From Leuctra nigra (Eukaryota; Arthropoda; Insecta; Plecoptera; Leuctridae), in NCBI GenBank assembly GCA_934045905.1, contig OW203761.1, positions 34,398,964 to 34,462,963 on the forward strand: DNA of 64,000 nt, written 5' to 3'. Position numbers and translations under genes: made by a program. Below the pieces are notes generated by a model. The model was not told the origin of the DNA. It was given only the letters and a program-made list of their open reading frames with translations, and did no database searches. Below, one piece after another: positions 11,101 to 22,156 of the stretch; the stretch's first letter is position 1, and each line of letters opens with the position of its first letter.

Positions 11101-13705
11101 ACTAGCAAAATGCTTAACATATTGATAAGTGAGCATTTGAATTGCATGTGAATTAATATGCATGTGAATGTTGCTGAACAGAACTTAGGAATCGCTAGGA
11201 AGTTGCAATATGTTCATCAATACATTAGTTACCTACTACTAGGAAAACGCTCTGGGTAACACATTCATAGGTAGGTATCCTTTGAATTTCATGTGAATTA
11301 TCATGCATGTGAAACTTGCTGCTCTATAACTAGGAAAACGCTCTGTGTAACGCGTTGATGAGCGAGTACGGATAATAAACAAATAAATCTATATAATATA
11401 TAAAGTAGATTGTCTGTCTGTCTGTTGTATGTATGTATGTACCTATGTATGTTCTTCATACATTTCTACACCCTTTGACCGATCTTCACCAAACTTGGCA
11501 TAAAGTTTCTATGGGGTCCTGCGCACAACATAGGGTACTTACCACCATCGCCAAACCACCACTAATTGAAAAAAACCACCCCAATTGAAAAAATTACATT
11601 GACACTTTCGGCCATATACTCCTACACCGTTGACCGATCTAAATAAAATTTTGCACACATGTAATTCGTTTTGAATTACAAACCCTCCCCCAAACCACCC
11701 CTAATTGAAGAAATTCAGCTAAAGGCAGAATGTACCAGAGATAATTTCACTTTTTTACATTATCAGGTGTAATAAAACTTACGAAACAATCTTCTGAATT
11801 TTCAACTCTCATGTACCCCGCCCCCTCCTCCCTCCGGCACGAGCAACGCCGGGAAGGTCAGTTAGTAAAAAATAAAATAAACCTCAAACCAAAATTCTAA
11901 CCAAAATTTCCTTCAAAGCCAATAAATCTTGAATTTCGACACAGATTTGTATACAAATCTCCAAAAATTGCTAAAATATTGGTCACAATAACCATGTTTT
12001 AAGTTGAAACGGCTCCTTGTTAATTTTCAATAACCACAGGATCTCGTTCTAAAAATATACATGAGACCATCACTTATATGATATTAGTGTGTGTACACAA
12101 TATCAGATCGATCTGTTGAAGAGTCATGTTCAGTTTCAAATGCGTTTGAAAATTTCAGCTCTAACAACCTTGGAACTGAGGAGTAGAAGTTGCTGTGATC
12201 ATATTACATTTTCCAGAAATTTGACAGCCAACACGCAAAATATCCGTAAAATGTCAATAACTTTTAGATTTAAATACAGATTAGTCTGAAAATTGTTAAA
12301 AATACAGATAATGTTAGCCCCAATGACCATGCAAAGTTTTAAGTTGATCAGTCAAACGGTTCTAGTTTAAATTTAAAAAATCACTGGAAATATGGTTTTA
12401 AATTTTAACCAATGGGAGGATTTGGCTGAAACTTTGTAAGATTGGGGACAATGTTGGTCGTAATGACCTGTCAAAATTTCAAATTGATCAAAACAGCCTA
12501 TCGAAAGATAATTTTTTTAAATTTGAACCAATCACAGGATCCCGTTTAAAAGTGATCCCAGGGACCGCATAGATTATGTTAGTATGTGTGCAAAATTTCA
12601 GATCGAATTGGTTGAGCGGTTTGACCTGGGCAGTGACCACAAAAAAACAATACATACAAACAAACACACAGAGAAAGTGCCATAAAAATACCGTGGTGAC
12701 GCTCGCTCAATAAACCTTGGAAGTAGAGGAAGACAAGCTAATCAAATGAATCAAATGAGTAGTAAAAATTTCTTCGAAATTTCTATGAATTGACAAATAT
12801 TTCAAACAAGCATAATATGTCCATAAAATGCAATAACTCTTGAAATTCTGGACAAATGTTCTAAAATTTGTCAAAAACACCTAAAATGATTGTCCCAGGT
12901 CAAATAGTTCCATTTTTAATTTCAACTATAATCACAGAATTTCTTTTAAAAAGTGTAGGTAGTACGCTTGTTCCTTTGATCTCTTATAATATATATGACA
13001 TTATAATGTCATGTGTGCAAAATTTTAGATCTATTGGTTGAATGGTGTGGGCCAGGCATTGCCTTCAAAAAACACACACAATCGGAGAAGGTGGCATAAG
13101 AGTCCCGAAGTTTAACGCCTGCTTAACAAAATGTTAGTATTGTAATGAATAAGCATAGACCAAATTGATGCATAGGTTTCTTGCTCTAATAACTTTTTTA
13201 TTTTTAAAAATCATGATCTCTTCCAGCTACAAAGATAAGTGGTGCAACTATGGCTCTGGGACAGTATCTTGCACCACACATCCAACGGCAAGGTGCACGC
13301 CTTCTCTCCAGTACCACTCATTTAACGGAAGGAGAGGCAGCGCAGAAAATGGGTGGCGTCTTGCAGGTAGCTGCCGGTGCAGTAGAAGGTTTCGGAACGG
13401 TCTACGCCGGCCTCGAGAACTCTGCTGTTATACTCGGATCGAGTCTTACAAACAACACTGTTAAAATTGTTGAACATAAGTTTGGTCAACCAGCAGCTCA
13501 GGTTACTGGCGACACTCTGTACACTGTCGGTAATGTATTCACTGCAGGGAACAACATGAAATGTTTAACTCCTAAAGGTTTAGTTAAAATAACCGCTAAA
13601 TCGACAGGTAAAGCTGTGGTCGAGGATTACAGGGTTGCATTAAGGCAAACAAATGAGGTTGATGCTAGTGATCCAGGGATGTCCTCTGATTTATCTAAAG
13701 TATAA
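8184..13705 (+). CDS. SPART: spartin (senescence-domain protein), 4 coding exons
   Basis: Exons: 8184-8460, 10013-10318, 10732-10929, 13227-13705, all with GT/AG borders and phase-1 introns; the product is 419 residues. Spartin acts on lipid droplets, endosomes and mitochondria, and its C-terminal senescence domain binds lipid. Residues 1-90 carry a PPPSYEEA motif near residue 8, a PPxY site of the type that recruits HECT ubiquitin ligases. The middle (about 95-190) is the region with DWIYPLVPGVSP. The Gly/Ala-rich senescence domain runs from about 190 to 400. The start is firm: TAA lies in frame directly before the ATG, and a 3' splice site ends at 8160, so the 5' UTR is spliced. No MIT domain is present, unlike human spartin (666 residues). 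Introns hold a TTAA MITE, a Helitron and Helitron2-like repeats. Confidence 0.9.
8486..8949. mobile_element. TTAA-flanked MITE, nearly palindromic
   Basis: Flanked by TTAA at 8482-8485 and 8950-8953. The terminal inverted repeats start GGCC(A/C)GTCATATA and extend about 90 bp with mismatches. A second inverted pair inside (CTTTATCTACATTTTCAT against its complement near 8805) makes almost the whole 464 bp fold back. TTAA targets are used by piggyBac- and Kolobok-type transposases. It lies in spartin intron 1 and has no coding capacity. Confidence 0.8.
9430..9960 (+). repeat. fragment of the Helitron2-like family
   Basis: Resembles the interior of the copies at 19912-20722 and 30613-31447 read in reverse complement, for example GAAATCCGTAGATTG, GACCGATCAATTTGAAATTTTG and CAGCCAAATCCTCC. 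Both termini are missing. It lies in spartin intron 1, ahead of coding exon 2. Confidence 0.6.
11330..12710 (-). mobile_element. Helitron2/Helentron-like non-autonomous element with an inserted Helitron
   Basis: Read on the minus strand it starts TTGAGCGAGCGTC (12710 downwards) and ends AACGCGTTACACAGAGCGTTTTCCTAG at 11330. Just inside the CTAG end is a 5-bp stem AACGC/GCGTT. The start word GAGCGAG is complementary to CTCGCTC near the other end, the asymmetric terminal inverted repeat layout of Helitron2 elements. A separate Helitron sits at 11398-11865. A short partial end copy lies just before it near 11238. It lies in spartin intron 3. Confidence 0.65.
11398..11865 (+). mobile_element. canonical non-autonomous Helitron
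   Basis: Begins TCTATATAATATATAAAG after an A and ends TTAG before a T, as Helitrons do (5' TC, 3' CTRR-like, A/T target). About 11 bp before the end is a hairpin with stem CCGGC/GCCGG and loop ACGAGCAA. The terminal CTRR is TTAG instead of CTAG. It has no Rep/helicase ORF in its 468 bp. It is inserted in the Helitron2-like copy at 11330-12710. Confidence 0.7.
12711..13130. other. intron sequence with Helitron2-like fragments
   Basis: No gene. Phrases such as GCAATAACTCTTGAAATTC and AACACACACAATCGGAGAAGG resemble the interior of the Helitron2-like family without recognisable ends. Confidence 0.45.
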
Positions 13706-13875
13706 GCTGATGTCCATTACTCACAACTATTTTTATAAGCCAAAATTTATTTTGGATAAAAAATAGATTCTGTGTTATATCTATCAATACTCATTATAAA
13801 TTATTATTTACTTTGCAATTAATTGACTGCTGACTGGATGTACTATTCTCTTAAGAATCTCATGTTCGAAAATTA

Positions 13876-13881
13876 AATAAA
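13876..13881 (+). terminator. spartin polyadenylation signal AATAAA
   Basis: The hexamer AATAAA lies about 170 bp after the spartin stop codon and is the first canonical signal downstream. Confidence 0.6.
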
Positions 13882-14679
13882 TATGTGTACAATACTTTGA
13901 ATCTCAAGTTTGATCCGTCTCAAAAGGAAATACGAAATGAAACAAGGAGAGTAGACTCCCCTGTATGTATCATGGTCAGACCCATGCTAGAGGGGTGTCA
14001 TCTCTGTCTGACTTGTTCGTGAAAGATGTGCTGTGTGCTTTAACCACAGTACCCCTGTTACAATTATTAGTGTTACATGCATACCTACGTATGTCATACA
14101 TGTGTAATTGTGAGAGCATCACTTTCTGAGGGAGAAATCTATTAATTATGAAGAAATTGCAAATTTAGCTGCTCAATTATAGAAAGTATTATGCTTGGTT
14201 TCCATGACATTTTATCAATGAATGACAATATCACACATAATCCTTTGTGGAAAAGTTTTAACTATTATATCCATATGCAAATTGCAAATAATTCTCCACC
14301 TCGAAATAAGTCTATCTATCAATCTATCTGGAGAATGAAGGTTTTTAGGGATTTAGTAACTCGAATATGAAATGAACATTACAACAAACTGATTAGAAAA
14401 AGTGAAAAACTAGTTGCTTCCGGTACACGGAGAGAATTAGCTCTGCAAAAGTAGAAACAGTACCTATAGGTTTTTTCGAGAAATTATTTCCACTTAAGAG
14501 TCGACAGGACCCGCAGAAAATTTCGATTCCGATGTTAAAAAAATCCTAGAAATGCATGAAAATGCATTAGCTCTGGGTTGTACATGACATTTGGGACATA
14601 TAATCGTGTGTTGCATGTTGCATATACTGCTGTGAAGTAAGTTATTTTAATTCAAATATTGAACACCACAAAAAACCAT
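13882..14679. other. intergenic sequence
   Basis: I see no gene, RNA or complete repeat in this stretch after the spartin 3' end. Confidence 0.45.
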
Positions 14680-15612
14680 AAAAAGGCGGCCCCTACTTTT
14701 TTCTTAACGGCTTGACCGATTGTTTTCAACATTTAACAGCATAGAGATAAAGAGTAAATCTGTGTCTCCAGTAATCGAATAAAATAATAAAAAATGTTTT
14801 TTCTCTTTTTGAGGAAGTGCTAGCAATATAGTGCTGGCAATATATATGAGCAGAGCCAGTTGTTTGTGGTGATAAAAAAAGCCAAAATTCGTTTTCAACA
14901 TTCTGAAAGTGGTGAATTGGTGGTGATAATTATGTTCATTTTCGCGATTGGTGGTGAAATGGGAAAAAAATGATTTTTGTAAGAATAAGTGTGAAATATG
15001 ACGCGCGATCTAGCGGCAATACTACCAACCCCCCTCTCACTAGCGAGACTCGTCGCGTGCGCATGTGCACTACTATTCAAGGTCATGTAGATGCGTCATT
15101 CCATGCTCAGCAGCCAACCAGCTGGCACCCCCATACACTCTTTGGCTGGCACTGACAGCTGGCTTACGAAAAAATCAGTGTGATTCTTTCTATTTCGTTG
15201 TACTTGAGACACAGATCAAGGAAATTTTCGTAAAACATATACTCGGAATCGGGAAATGTTGCAAAACACATAGGTTTGGGACAAAATCGCGTGAAATCGC
15301 AAGAATTCGTCAATATCGCGTCAAAACACAAATTTCGCGAAAATTCGCGAGAAAAAGATACATATATTTGGAATCAGGAGTGTATGAAACGTAAAGATAT
15401 GACAGAAAATTCATGTTTCTAAACATTTCGCGTTTATCGTGGAAACCATAAACAACTGGCCCTGTATATGAGACTTTTTGTCACCTCTGCCCTGAAATAA
15501 CGGAACAAAAAATAAAACTTTGGGGCACAGATCTACTCTTTATCTATAACCTAAGAAAATTTGAAGACAATCGGAATAGCCGTTTAGAAAAAAGTAGGGT
15601 CCGCCATTTTGT
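14680..15612. mobile_element. inverted-repeat element, about 930 bp
   Basis: The left end CCCCTACTTTTTTCTTAACG pairs with the reverse complement of CCGTTTAGAAAAAAGTAGGG at the right, and the arms continue through CCGATTGTTTTCAA-type words and the AGAGTAAATCTGTGTC region. The interior (about 14990-15175) is more GC-rich. No transposase frame is visible. Confidence 0.6.
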
Positions 15613-16436
15613 GCTTCATAAAACATGGATTTCATCAAAGTATCGTAGACTCTTAATTCCTGACTTTACATTGGTCAAAGTTGGCCTTTTTTTCCTTTTT
15701 TCCTGCAACACTTCAAAAACTGCCAGTGGACACCATAGGATTGAACTTTTCAAAATACACCTAATTTAGCCACCTAATCAATACTTCAATGCTAATTTTA
15801 CAATATAATTTTCTCCAGAATTGACGAAATAATATTTTTTCAAAGTAGGTACCTACCTAACACTATTTTTCTTTCTCCTTGCTTTCTACCTAAACCACCA
15901 AACACAAATCATTAAAAGAATTTCTTCATACTTAAATTTATTGTGGCTTTATTTAGGTGGTCACCATAAGCACTGACGTTTTTTTATAAGAAGATTTTGG
16001 ATCAAAGAAACTAGGTACTGCTGTGAACAATATTAATTTACACATTGGAAAAAACTTAAAAGTCATAATATAATAATTATCAACTTATACCATTGTACAA
16101 ATTATTATTTATAGTAGTTCAATATGTACAAATAAATTCAACAATGCAAGGGAAGTTTTGAACTTATTAATAATCTGCCGCTTGAGAGCAGTGACGTCAC
16201 TAGAGAGGGGACAGGGGGCAACTACCTTCTAGAAAAGTATGTGATGCCTCCCCCCCTCCCCCCTCCCCCTCCCTCCTCGTAAAAATGTGCCTGCCTATAT
16301 GTTATGATTACTAAGAAAACGCTCAGTGACACGCGTTGATGAGTGAGCACGGTTTGCGCAACATCTCCACCGAACACAATTCACTCAATAAACGATAACT
16401 ATAACAACATTATTAAGGAGCAGTCATCATGCGGTT

Positions 16437-16565
16437 TTGTTCCGATAGTTGTGTTTTTGGCCCTGAAAAGGACAGTTGGCGACGTTGCCGCTTGAAAAAG
16501 AAGCCGCCTTCGAAACATCGCCAACAGTCCTTTTCAGGGCCAACAGCACAACTATCAAAACAAAA
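16437..16565. repeat. palindrome whose arms hold histone-type 3' stem-loop-like words
   Basis: The arms GTTTTGTTCCGATAGTTGTG...GGCCCTGAAAAGGACAGTTGGCGA and TCGCCAACAGTCCTTTTCAGGGCC...CAACTATCAAAACAAAAC are reverse complements around a short centre near 16480-16515. AGTCCTTTTCAGGGCC (16526-16541) has the 16-base layout of a histone mRNA 3' stem-loop: a five-pair stem and a TTTC loop. The other arm carries it on the minus strand (16459-16474). No histone coding sequence is attached. Confidence 0.6.
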
Positions 16566-17217
16566 CTGCAAGATGACTGCTTTTCAATTCAACGGTTCCG
16601 TAAACATTCATGATTTCAACTACATATTCTGGTTTTTATTGCAACATTCCAATCTATAAACTCTGAAACAATTGAATAAGAGATCAACGTAGCCATGAAG
16701 TTGGTAATTTTGGATCAAACTGTTTTGAGATTGATTTTAAACTCATAAAATGCCAATTAGGGAAGTCTCTTGAAATTTTATTCTAGTTAATTTGTAAATA
16801 TCAACACAAATAACAATGACAAACCCACTTATCACCAGAAAATTTAAAATTTTCATTCATAAAAATCAAATTCAAATATCATTGGATATTTTGGCGGGAA
16901 AAAACGGCAGGCAAGGAGAATCAGGATTATGATGTCATTTTCAAGTCTCCAACAAGGTGTTACCATGGTGATTTCTTTGTTGCCATGGCAATATAGCAGA
17001 TTGTGATGTCATTGTCAATTTTCCTGTTTTAAAATTGCAAGAAATATATCAATCTTTGTAAATTAATTCCTTGAAAACTATTCATCTCAGTACAAAAATA
17101 ATACCATATATGTGTTCAGCTACATATCAAGTTTCATAAAACAAATATTATTTTGAAATCTAATTTTAAGGAGACTTGCCTAAAAATGTATAAAATTATA
17201 GATAATGTTGGTCACGT

Positions 17218-17372
17218 GCAGCCTCATGCTCAAAAGAAGTTGCGTCCGCAAGTAGATATTTGCGGATGTCAGTCCTCAACACCACAAGACCGTAAGCTAA
17301 TAATCTTATAGACGTAATCCAGTAGACTCTGGCCACTTGCGTCGATAAATCCGGAAATTCTTTTGAGCATGA
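17218..17372. mobile_element. MITE with CAGCCTCATGCTCAAAAGAA ends
   Basis: About 155 bp. The left end CAGCCTCATGCTCAAAAGAA matches the reverse complement of the right end TTCTTTTGAGCATGAGGCTG exactly. It is inserted in the Helitron2-like copy, between words that adjoin in other copies (AATGTTGGTC and CCTTGCAAAATTT). Confidence 0.75.
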
Positions 17373-17460
17373 GGCTGTTGATCACCTTGCAAAATTTGAA
17401 TGCAATCGGAACATTTTGATTTTCAACCAATCAGAAGATCTTATTTAAACTTCAACCAAT

Positions 17461-19089
17461 GGGCTTGTTCACTGCCATTTGCTCTCACCAGGATCGCTAG
17501 CATCGGACTAGCTTGGGCAGCTTCGTTGGGCCGAGATTAGTAACATTTTTCTTAGTAACCAAAATGTCCGTGGGATGGCGCCAGCGGTTGGGTAACATCT
17601 TTGGTAGTAACTAAAATGAGTTTTAAAGAGTTTAAATGACCAATTTATGTATTGATAGTCTTTGGTAGTCTGTTGTAATCTCAAATACATTTAAAAATGT
17701 AAATTATAGTGTCCTACGTGCATAATATCTTTGTAAAACGAAATGTCATCATTGACCCAACATAAATTCCATATTTTCAAATTTTCGGCATCTTGCCGCG
17801 TTCTAATCTCTGCCCAGTAAATAGTTTTCACATGAAAACAAGATACGACTTCAGGCTACATCTTTGTACTATGTACATTTTATTTATTTTTTTTTTCTGT
17901 TAATTTTTGGGTCATTTTTAATTAAGCGAGCGGAGCGAGCGTCTCTACTTGACTCTTGCGGCACTTTCTCTGTGTGTGTGTTTGTTTTTGTTTTTTTTTG
18001 CTGGTTCAACCCAGGCCGCACCGGTCAACGTATCGATCTGAAATTTTGCACATACTTTCATCTCATACTAACTTAGACCTGTATAGTTTTTGAGAAAGAT
18101 CCGTTCACCAATTTAAAAAATCGCGTTTTCCCATATAAATAGCATTGTAGGTTCGAGGAGTCCGTTGCGGCCGCCCGATGCGCTCCATTCAAAACAACTC
18201 GGAAGCAAGCAGCTGTCTATCTATTATTGTTTGAATACGTAACAATTATTTCTTTGCGGTTAGATAATAGTTAAAGCAATACATGCGAGGTTATACTTAG
18301 GGTTTATTTTATTATTTTTGAAGATGTAGTTAATAGGTATAGGTATTTATTGTTTATGAGAGTTTTAACATGCAGCCTTACTTCCAATCTTTTCAAAGGC
18401 TGAGCAAATTATTTGTAGACCGATGAAATGTCTGCTTGATTGTAGAAATAGATTGGTTGGTTGATAATTGAAATTATGTTTATGAAATATTTATTTCATT
18501 TGTATCAGATACAATGTGTTAGGTTTGTGTTAGGTAAGCAATGTGCTAGAAGAAATAAGCTCTTTTATACGGAACGGCAAGTAACTGTTTGGATAATGTT
18601 TCTTAAATTATGTTTGCTCATATTAGCACTTAGATAATGGCCTATTTTGTGGTTTGAATCTCTGTATTTTTTATTTATAATAATTCCATAATATCTACGT
18701 ACCTAAATACTGAAATAAATACACATGAGTGTGTATCATGTTATGTTGCAATGACTTGCAATAACTGTTGCAATAACTTGCAATGAGAAGCAAATTTAGC
18801 TATTTTTTATATAATTTAGTGGATCGTGCTTCTAGATTTCAGTTGTTTTAGGTATATTATTGCCGGCTTTTAAGGAATTATGGTTCGAGGTTTTGCACGT
18901 ATCCGTGCTCGCTTATCAACGCCTAGTAATGTACATTTCCTAGTAATGTAAACACTCTGTGCCGTAATTATTTGTACCGGAAATCAAAGCCGGAAATTAC
19001 GTCATTTTGTTACCCATCTCGGCCTAAAGTCGGATTAAAGCACGTAGCATAGTGGCGCCATCTATGCTGAGCTTTGCGTGAACAAGCCC
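17461..19089. mobile_element. 1.6-kb DNA element inserted at CAATTG, with nested Helitron2-like copy
   Basis: Ends GGGCTTGTTCAC and GTGAACAAGCCC form the terminal inverted repeat. The flanks are CCAAT on the left and ATTGG on the right; related repeats elsewhere read AACCAATTGGAGG (31164 region), so the target was CAATTG with only AT duplicated. The subterminal sequence CTGCCATTTGCTCTC and the GATGGCGCC word recur in the element at 49905-50134, so these are one family. The interior carries a Helitron2-like copy (17925-18943) and no clear transposase. Confidence 0.75.
17925..18943 (+). mobile_element. Helitron2-like element, plus orientation, nested
   Basis: Starts with GAGCGAGCGTCTC and ends near TGCTCGCTTATCAACGCCTAG, with a second CTAG at 18940. 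The near-end AACGC hairpin is degraded. It lies inside the CAATTG-targeted element. Confidence 0.6.
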
Positions 19090-19645
19090 ATTGGAGGATT
19101 TATTTAGCTGAAACTTTGTAAGATTTAAGATTCGTCCATAGGATCTATAGGATCTACATTAAGACAATGTAGATCCTATGACTTGGCAAAATTTCAAATT
19201 GCTTAGACCAACCAACAGAAAGATAATTTTGTTTTAAATTTGAACCAATCAACGGATTTCAAAAATATTAGGTCTGCAATGCCCAGAGATAGTCCATACA
19301 TGCAACATTAGCTGAAACTTTGTAAGATTTAAGATTCGTCCATAGGATCTATAGGATCTACATAAAGACAATGTATATCCTATGACTTGGCAAAATTTCA
19401 AATTGCTTGGACCAACCAACAGAAGGAAAATTTTGTTTTAAATTTGAACCAATCAACGGATTTCAAAAATATTAGGTCTGCAATGCCCAGAGATAGTCCA
19501 TACATGCAAAATTTCAGCTCAATCAAAAAAAACTGTAACCATTAACAGAAAAAAAGATTCATGCCAAAATAACCAGGAGTTGCTCGCTTTGCTGGTTCAA
19601 CAATTTACGATATAAGCCTCCTCAGCTTTATGCTTTTCCACTGTT

Positions 19646-19778
19646 CAAGGTAGTTATTCTATAACTTTAAAATTCCGAATTCGGCACATATACGATTCAC
19701 GGCCATGTGGATTAACATTGCACCGCATTGTATTCGGGCCGAATCCGGAATTTTAAAGTTATAGAATAACTGCCCTGG
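19646..19778. mobile_element. 133-bp MITE
   Basis: The inverted ends, about 33 bp, start CAAGGTAGTTATTCTATAAC on the left and end GTTATAGAATAACTGCCCTGG on the right. It has no coding capacity. Superfamily not determined. Confidence 0.75.
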
Positions 19779-19911
19779 CCCCATAGCAATTTTTTCTGGG
19801 GCCGCCACTGCTTGAGAAGATTACGTATCCCTATACCATGTATCTGCTAATTAAATTAAATTAAATAATTTGTCAGGTTTTTTAAAAATATTTATTCTAA
19901 TAGAAATATTA

Positions 19912-20722
19912 CTAGGAAAACGCTCTGTGTAACGCGTTGATGAGCAAGCACAGACACGCGCAAAACCTCGAACCGAAATTATGTCTATCGAAAATATCAT
20001 TAAATGCCAATAATTCTTGACATTCGTCAGACTTGTAGGTATAAAAATCTCCAAATATTCCTGAAGTATTAGTCCCAATAACCATGCAAAGGTTTAAGTT
20101 GATCTATTGAACCTTTATGATTAAAATGTTCCTTGTTAATATACGTTTGAAAGTTGATCTAACTACCTTGGAACTATAAAGAGTCGAAGTAGCCGAGATC
20201 AACATTTTTGAGTAATTTTTACAGCCAACACGGAAAATTTCCGAAAAATGTCAATAACTTTTGGATTTAAACACAGATAAGTCTGAAAATTGTCAAAAAT
20301 ACAGATAATGTTGGTACCAATGACCACGCGAAGTTTTAAGATGATCGCTCAATCGGTTCTAGTTTAAATTTCAAAAATCATATGAAAGATTTTTTTAAAT
20401 TTTAACCAATGGGAGGATTTGGCTGAAACTTTGTATGATTGGGTAGAATGTTGGTTGCAATGACTTTGCTAAATTTCAAATTGATCGCAGCAACCAATCG
20501 AAAGATAATTTTTTTTAAACTTGAACCAATCACAGGAGCCCGTTCAAAAACGATCCCAGGGACCGCATAGATTACGTTAGCATATGTGCAAAGTTTCAGA
20601 TCGATTGAATGTGCAGTTTAACCTGGGCTGTGCGGACAAAAAAACAAAAAAACAAACAAACAAACAAAAACAAAAAAACACAGAGAAAGTGCCATAAGAA
20701 TACTGTGATGACGCTCGCTCAA
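19912..20722 (-). mobile_element. Helitron2-like element, full-length copy
   Basis: Good full-length example of the family: minus-strand start TTGAGCGAGCGTC, end ACGCGTTACACAGAGCGTTTTCCTAG followed by T, about 811 bp. Only short frames are present. A run of AAACAAACAAAC words lies near the start end. Confidence 0.7.
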
Positions 20723-20745
20723 TGACTATTTTGGGAGTTTAATTT

Positions 20746-21010
20746 GAGAAAATAAGGAACACAACTGACCTCTGGTGGATTCTTTGGTACTATCCAAAAT
20801 AGAGGCTATAAAGGGTTTATTTATGTAAATAAATGATATAAAATTTGCTTTAGTTGTTTATTATGGCTGAAAAAGTATACTTGTAACTCAATCTAAATTT
20901 AATTTGTTTCTCCTTTTTCACTGCCCTATGGAAACACAAACATCAAAATAAAAAAGTGCATCTAAAAAGTTTCTTGCCAGAAGTGGCTCCATCACGTATC
21001 GCTTATTATT
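20746..21010 (-). repeat. dispersed repeat copy 2 (uninterrupted)
   Basis: Reverse-complement copy of the repeat at 1532-2571. Its centre reads AGCCATAATAAACAACTAAA on the minus strand without interruption, so it records the empty target site of the 1692-2445 element. Confidence 0.8.
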
Positions 21011-21389
21011 TGTTCGAATACAAGTTTAAATTATGGTTAAATAAGCATTCAATATCAGCACAGTGCAAATAGGGTGATATTTCCATTGAAAAAATACAAA
21101 ATGCAAAACCTTGCATACACAACTTCAATATTTAGCAATTGCTGGTATACAAGCAAATTTGTAAAATAATACTCAAACAAGCCTTTTACAACTTCCTAGA
21201 TATTTTCAAGTTTCAAAATATAGTAAGCTCCTAGCTTTTTATTTTCAAAATATTGGATTCTCGATTTCCAACTTTCTACAGTGCTTCAAAATATACCCGC
21301 GTTTCTTGCTTAGTTGACTACCACGCCATCTGTTGGCGACCTTGGCCACCATCTGATTTGCTGCTGCTCTGCTCCGCCGGCTTGCTTGT

Positions 21390-21636
21390 TGTTTGTGTCT
21401 TGCTTGCTTGAAAAGAAGACAAGAAGAAAGAAAAGAAGGAGCTAAGGAGTCTTGTTTTTCCTGTGTTCGTTCATTTCATTCGTCTCGTCTCATCGAGCTT
21501 CGCTTTCCTCGCTGTACGTTTATGTCCCTCGCTCTCCTTTGGATTTCGTTGTCTCTCTCTCATTGCATTGGATTCTCCTAGGCTGCTCTTGCTTTCTCTC
21601 GTCCGCTCCGCTGTTCTTCAGTAGAAGTGTTGACTG
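21390..21636 (+). other. probable IWS1 5' UTR exon
   Basis: CT-rich sequence ending TTGACTG before GTGAGT, a strong 5' splice site. The first IWS1 coding exon starts with CTGACCG after a 3' splice site, so an upstream untranslated exon is required and this is the best candidate. The transcription start is not determined; 21390 is an estimate. Short open frames here have no similarity that I recognise. Confidence 0.45.
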
Positions 21637-22131
21637 GTGAGTGCATTTTGTTAATTATATTATACTTTCCTAGTCTAGGTAGCTGACTGTCCAGACTTTT
21701 GTTTAAACCTATGCATGTCATTCATAACCGAGCCTATACCTAGGTAAGGCATAGGTACTGCCTAGGTACCTAGGTAGGTAGTACTTTGTATTTGAAGCAC
21801 TGGGACAAAATCAATACAGGACTTATCTAACCTGTAAATACGTCATTGGTCCACATTTAACCTGTAGGTACCTTTAGGGTTCATTCTAGGTGTTTAGGAA
21901 GTAGGATTCTAAGCGTAATGATGTTCGTTTTTAGACATTCTTTTCACATTAATCCATAGGATTAACACTAATGCTCTATCGTACTCTACTAATGCTCTAT
22001 CAGTCGTATCGCCTCATCCACGATACTTTTGATCGGTATACCAAGGGCGGTCAATGTTATTTCTTATGGCAGTACGAGCTAACCCAAGTAACCTAACCTA
22101 AACCCTCTTCGTGGATTAGGCCCCAGAAACC

Positions 22132-22156
22132 TAGTAATAATAATAATAATAATAAT
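22132..22156 (+). repeat. AAT/TAA microsatellite
   Basis: About eight TAA units in the first IWS1 intron. Confidence 0.9.

Larger units (their letters stand above)
16311..19590 (-). mobile_element. Helitron2-like element split by a later insertion
   Basis: The 16311 end reads CTAAGAAAACGCTCAGTGACACGCGTTGATGAG, a diverged form of the CTAG terminus seen from the reverse side. The body continues to about 17460 and resumes at 19090 with ATTGGAGGATTTATTTAGC, then contains a direct duplication of about 180 bp (about 19108-19290 against 19310-19490). The other end near 19590 is degenerate. Inside sit a histone-stem-loop-like palindrome, a small MITE at 17218-17372 and a 1.6-kb element at 17461-19089. 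Confidence 0.6.
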
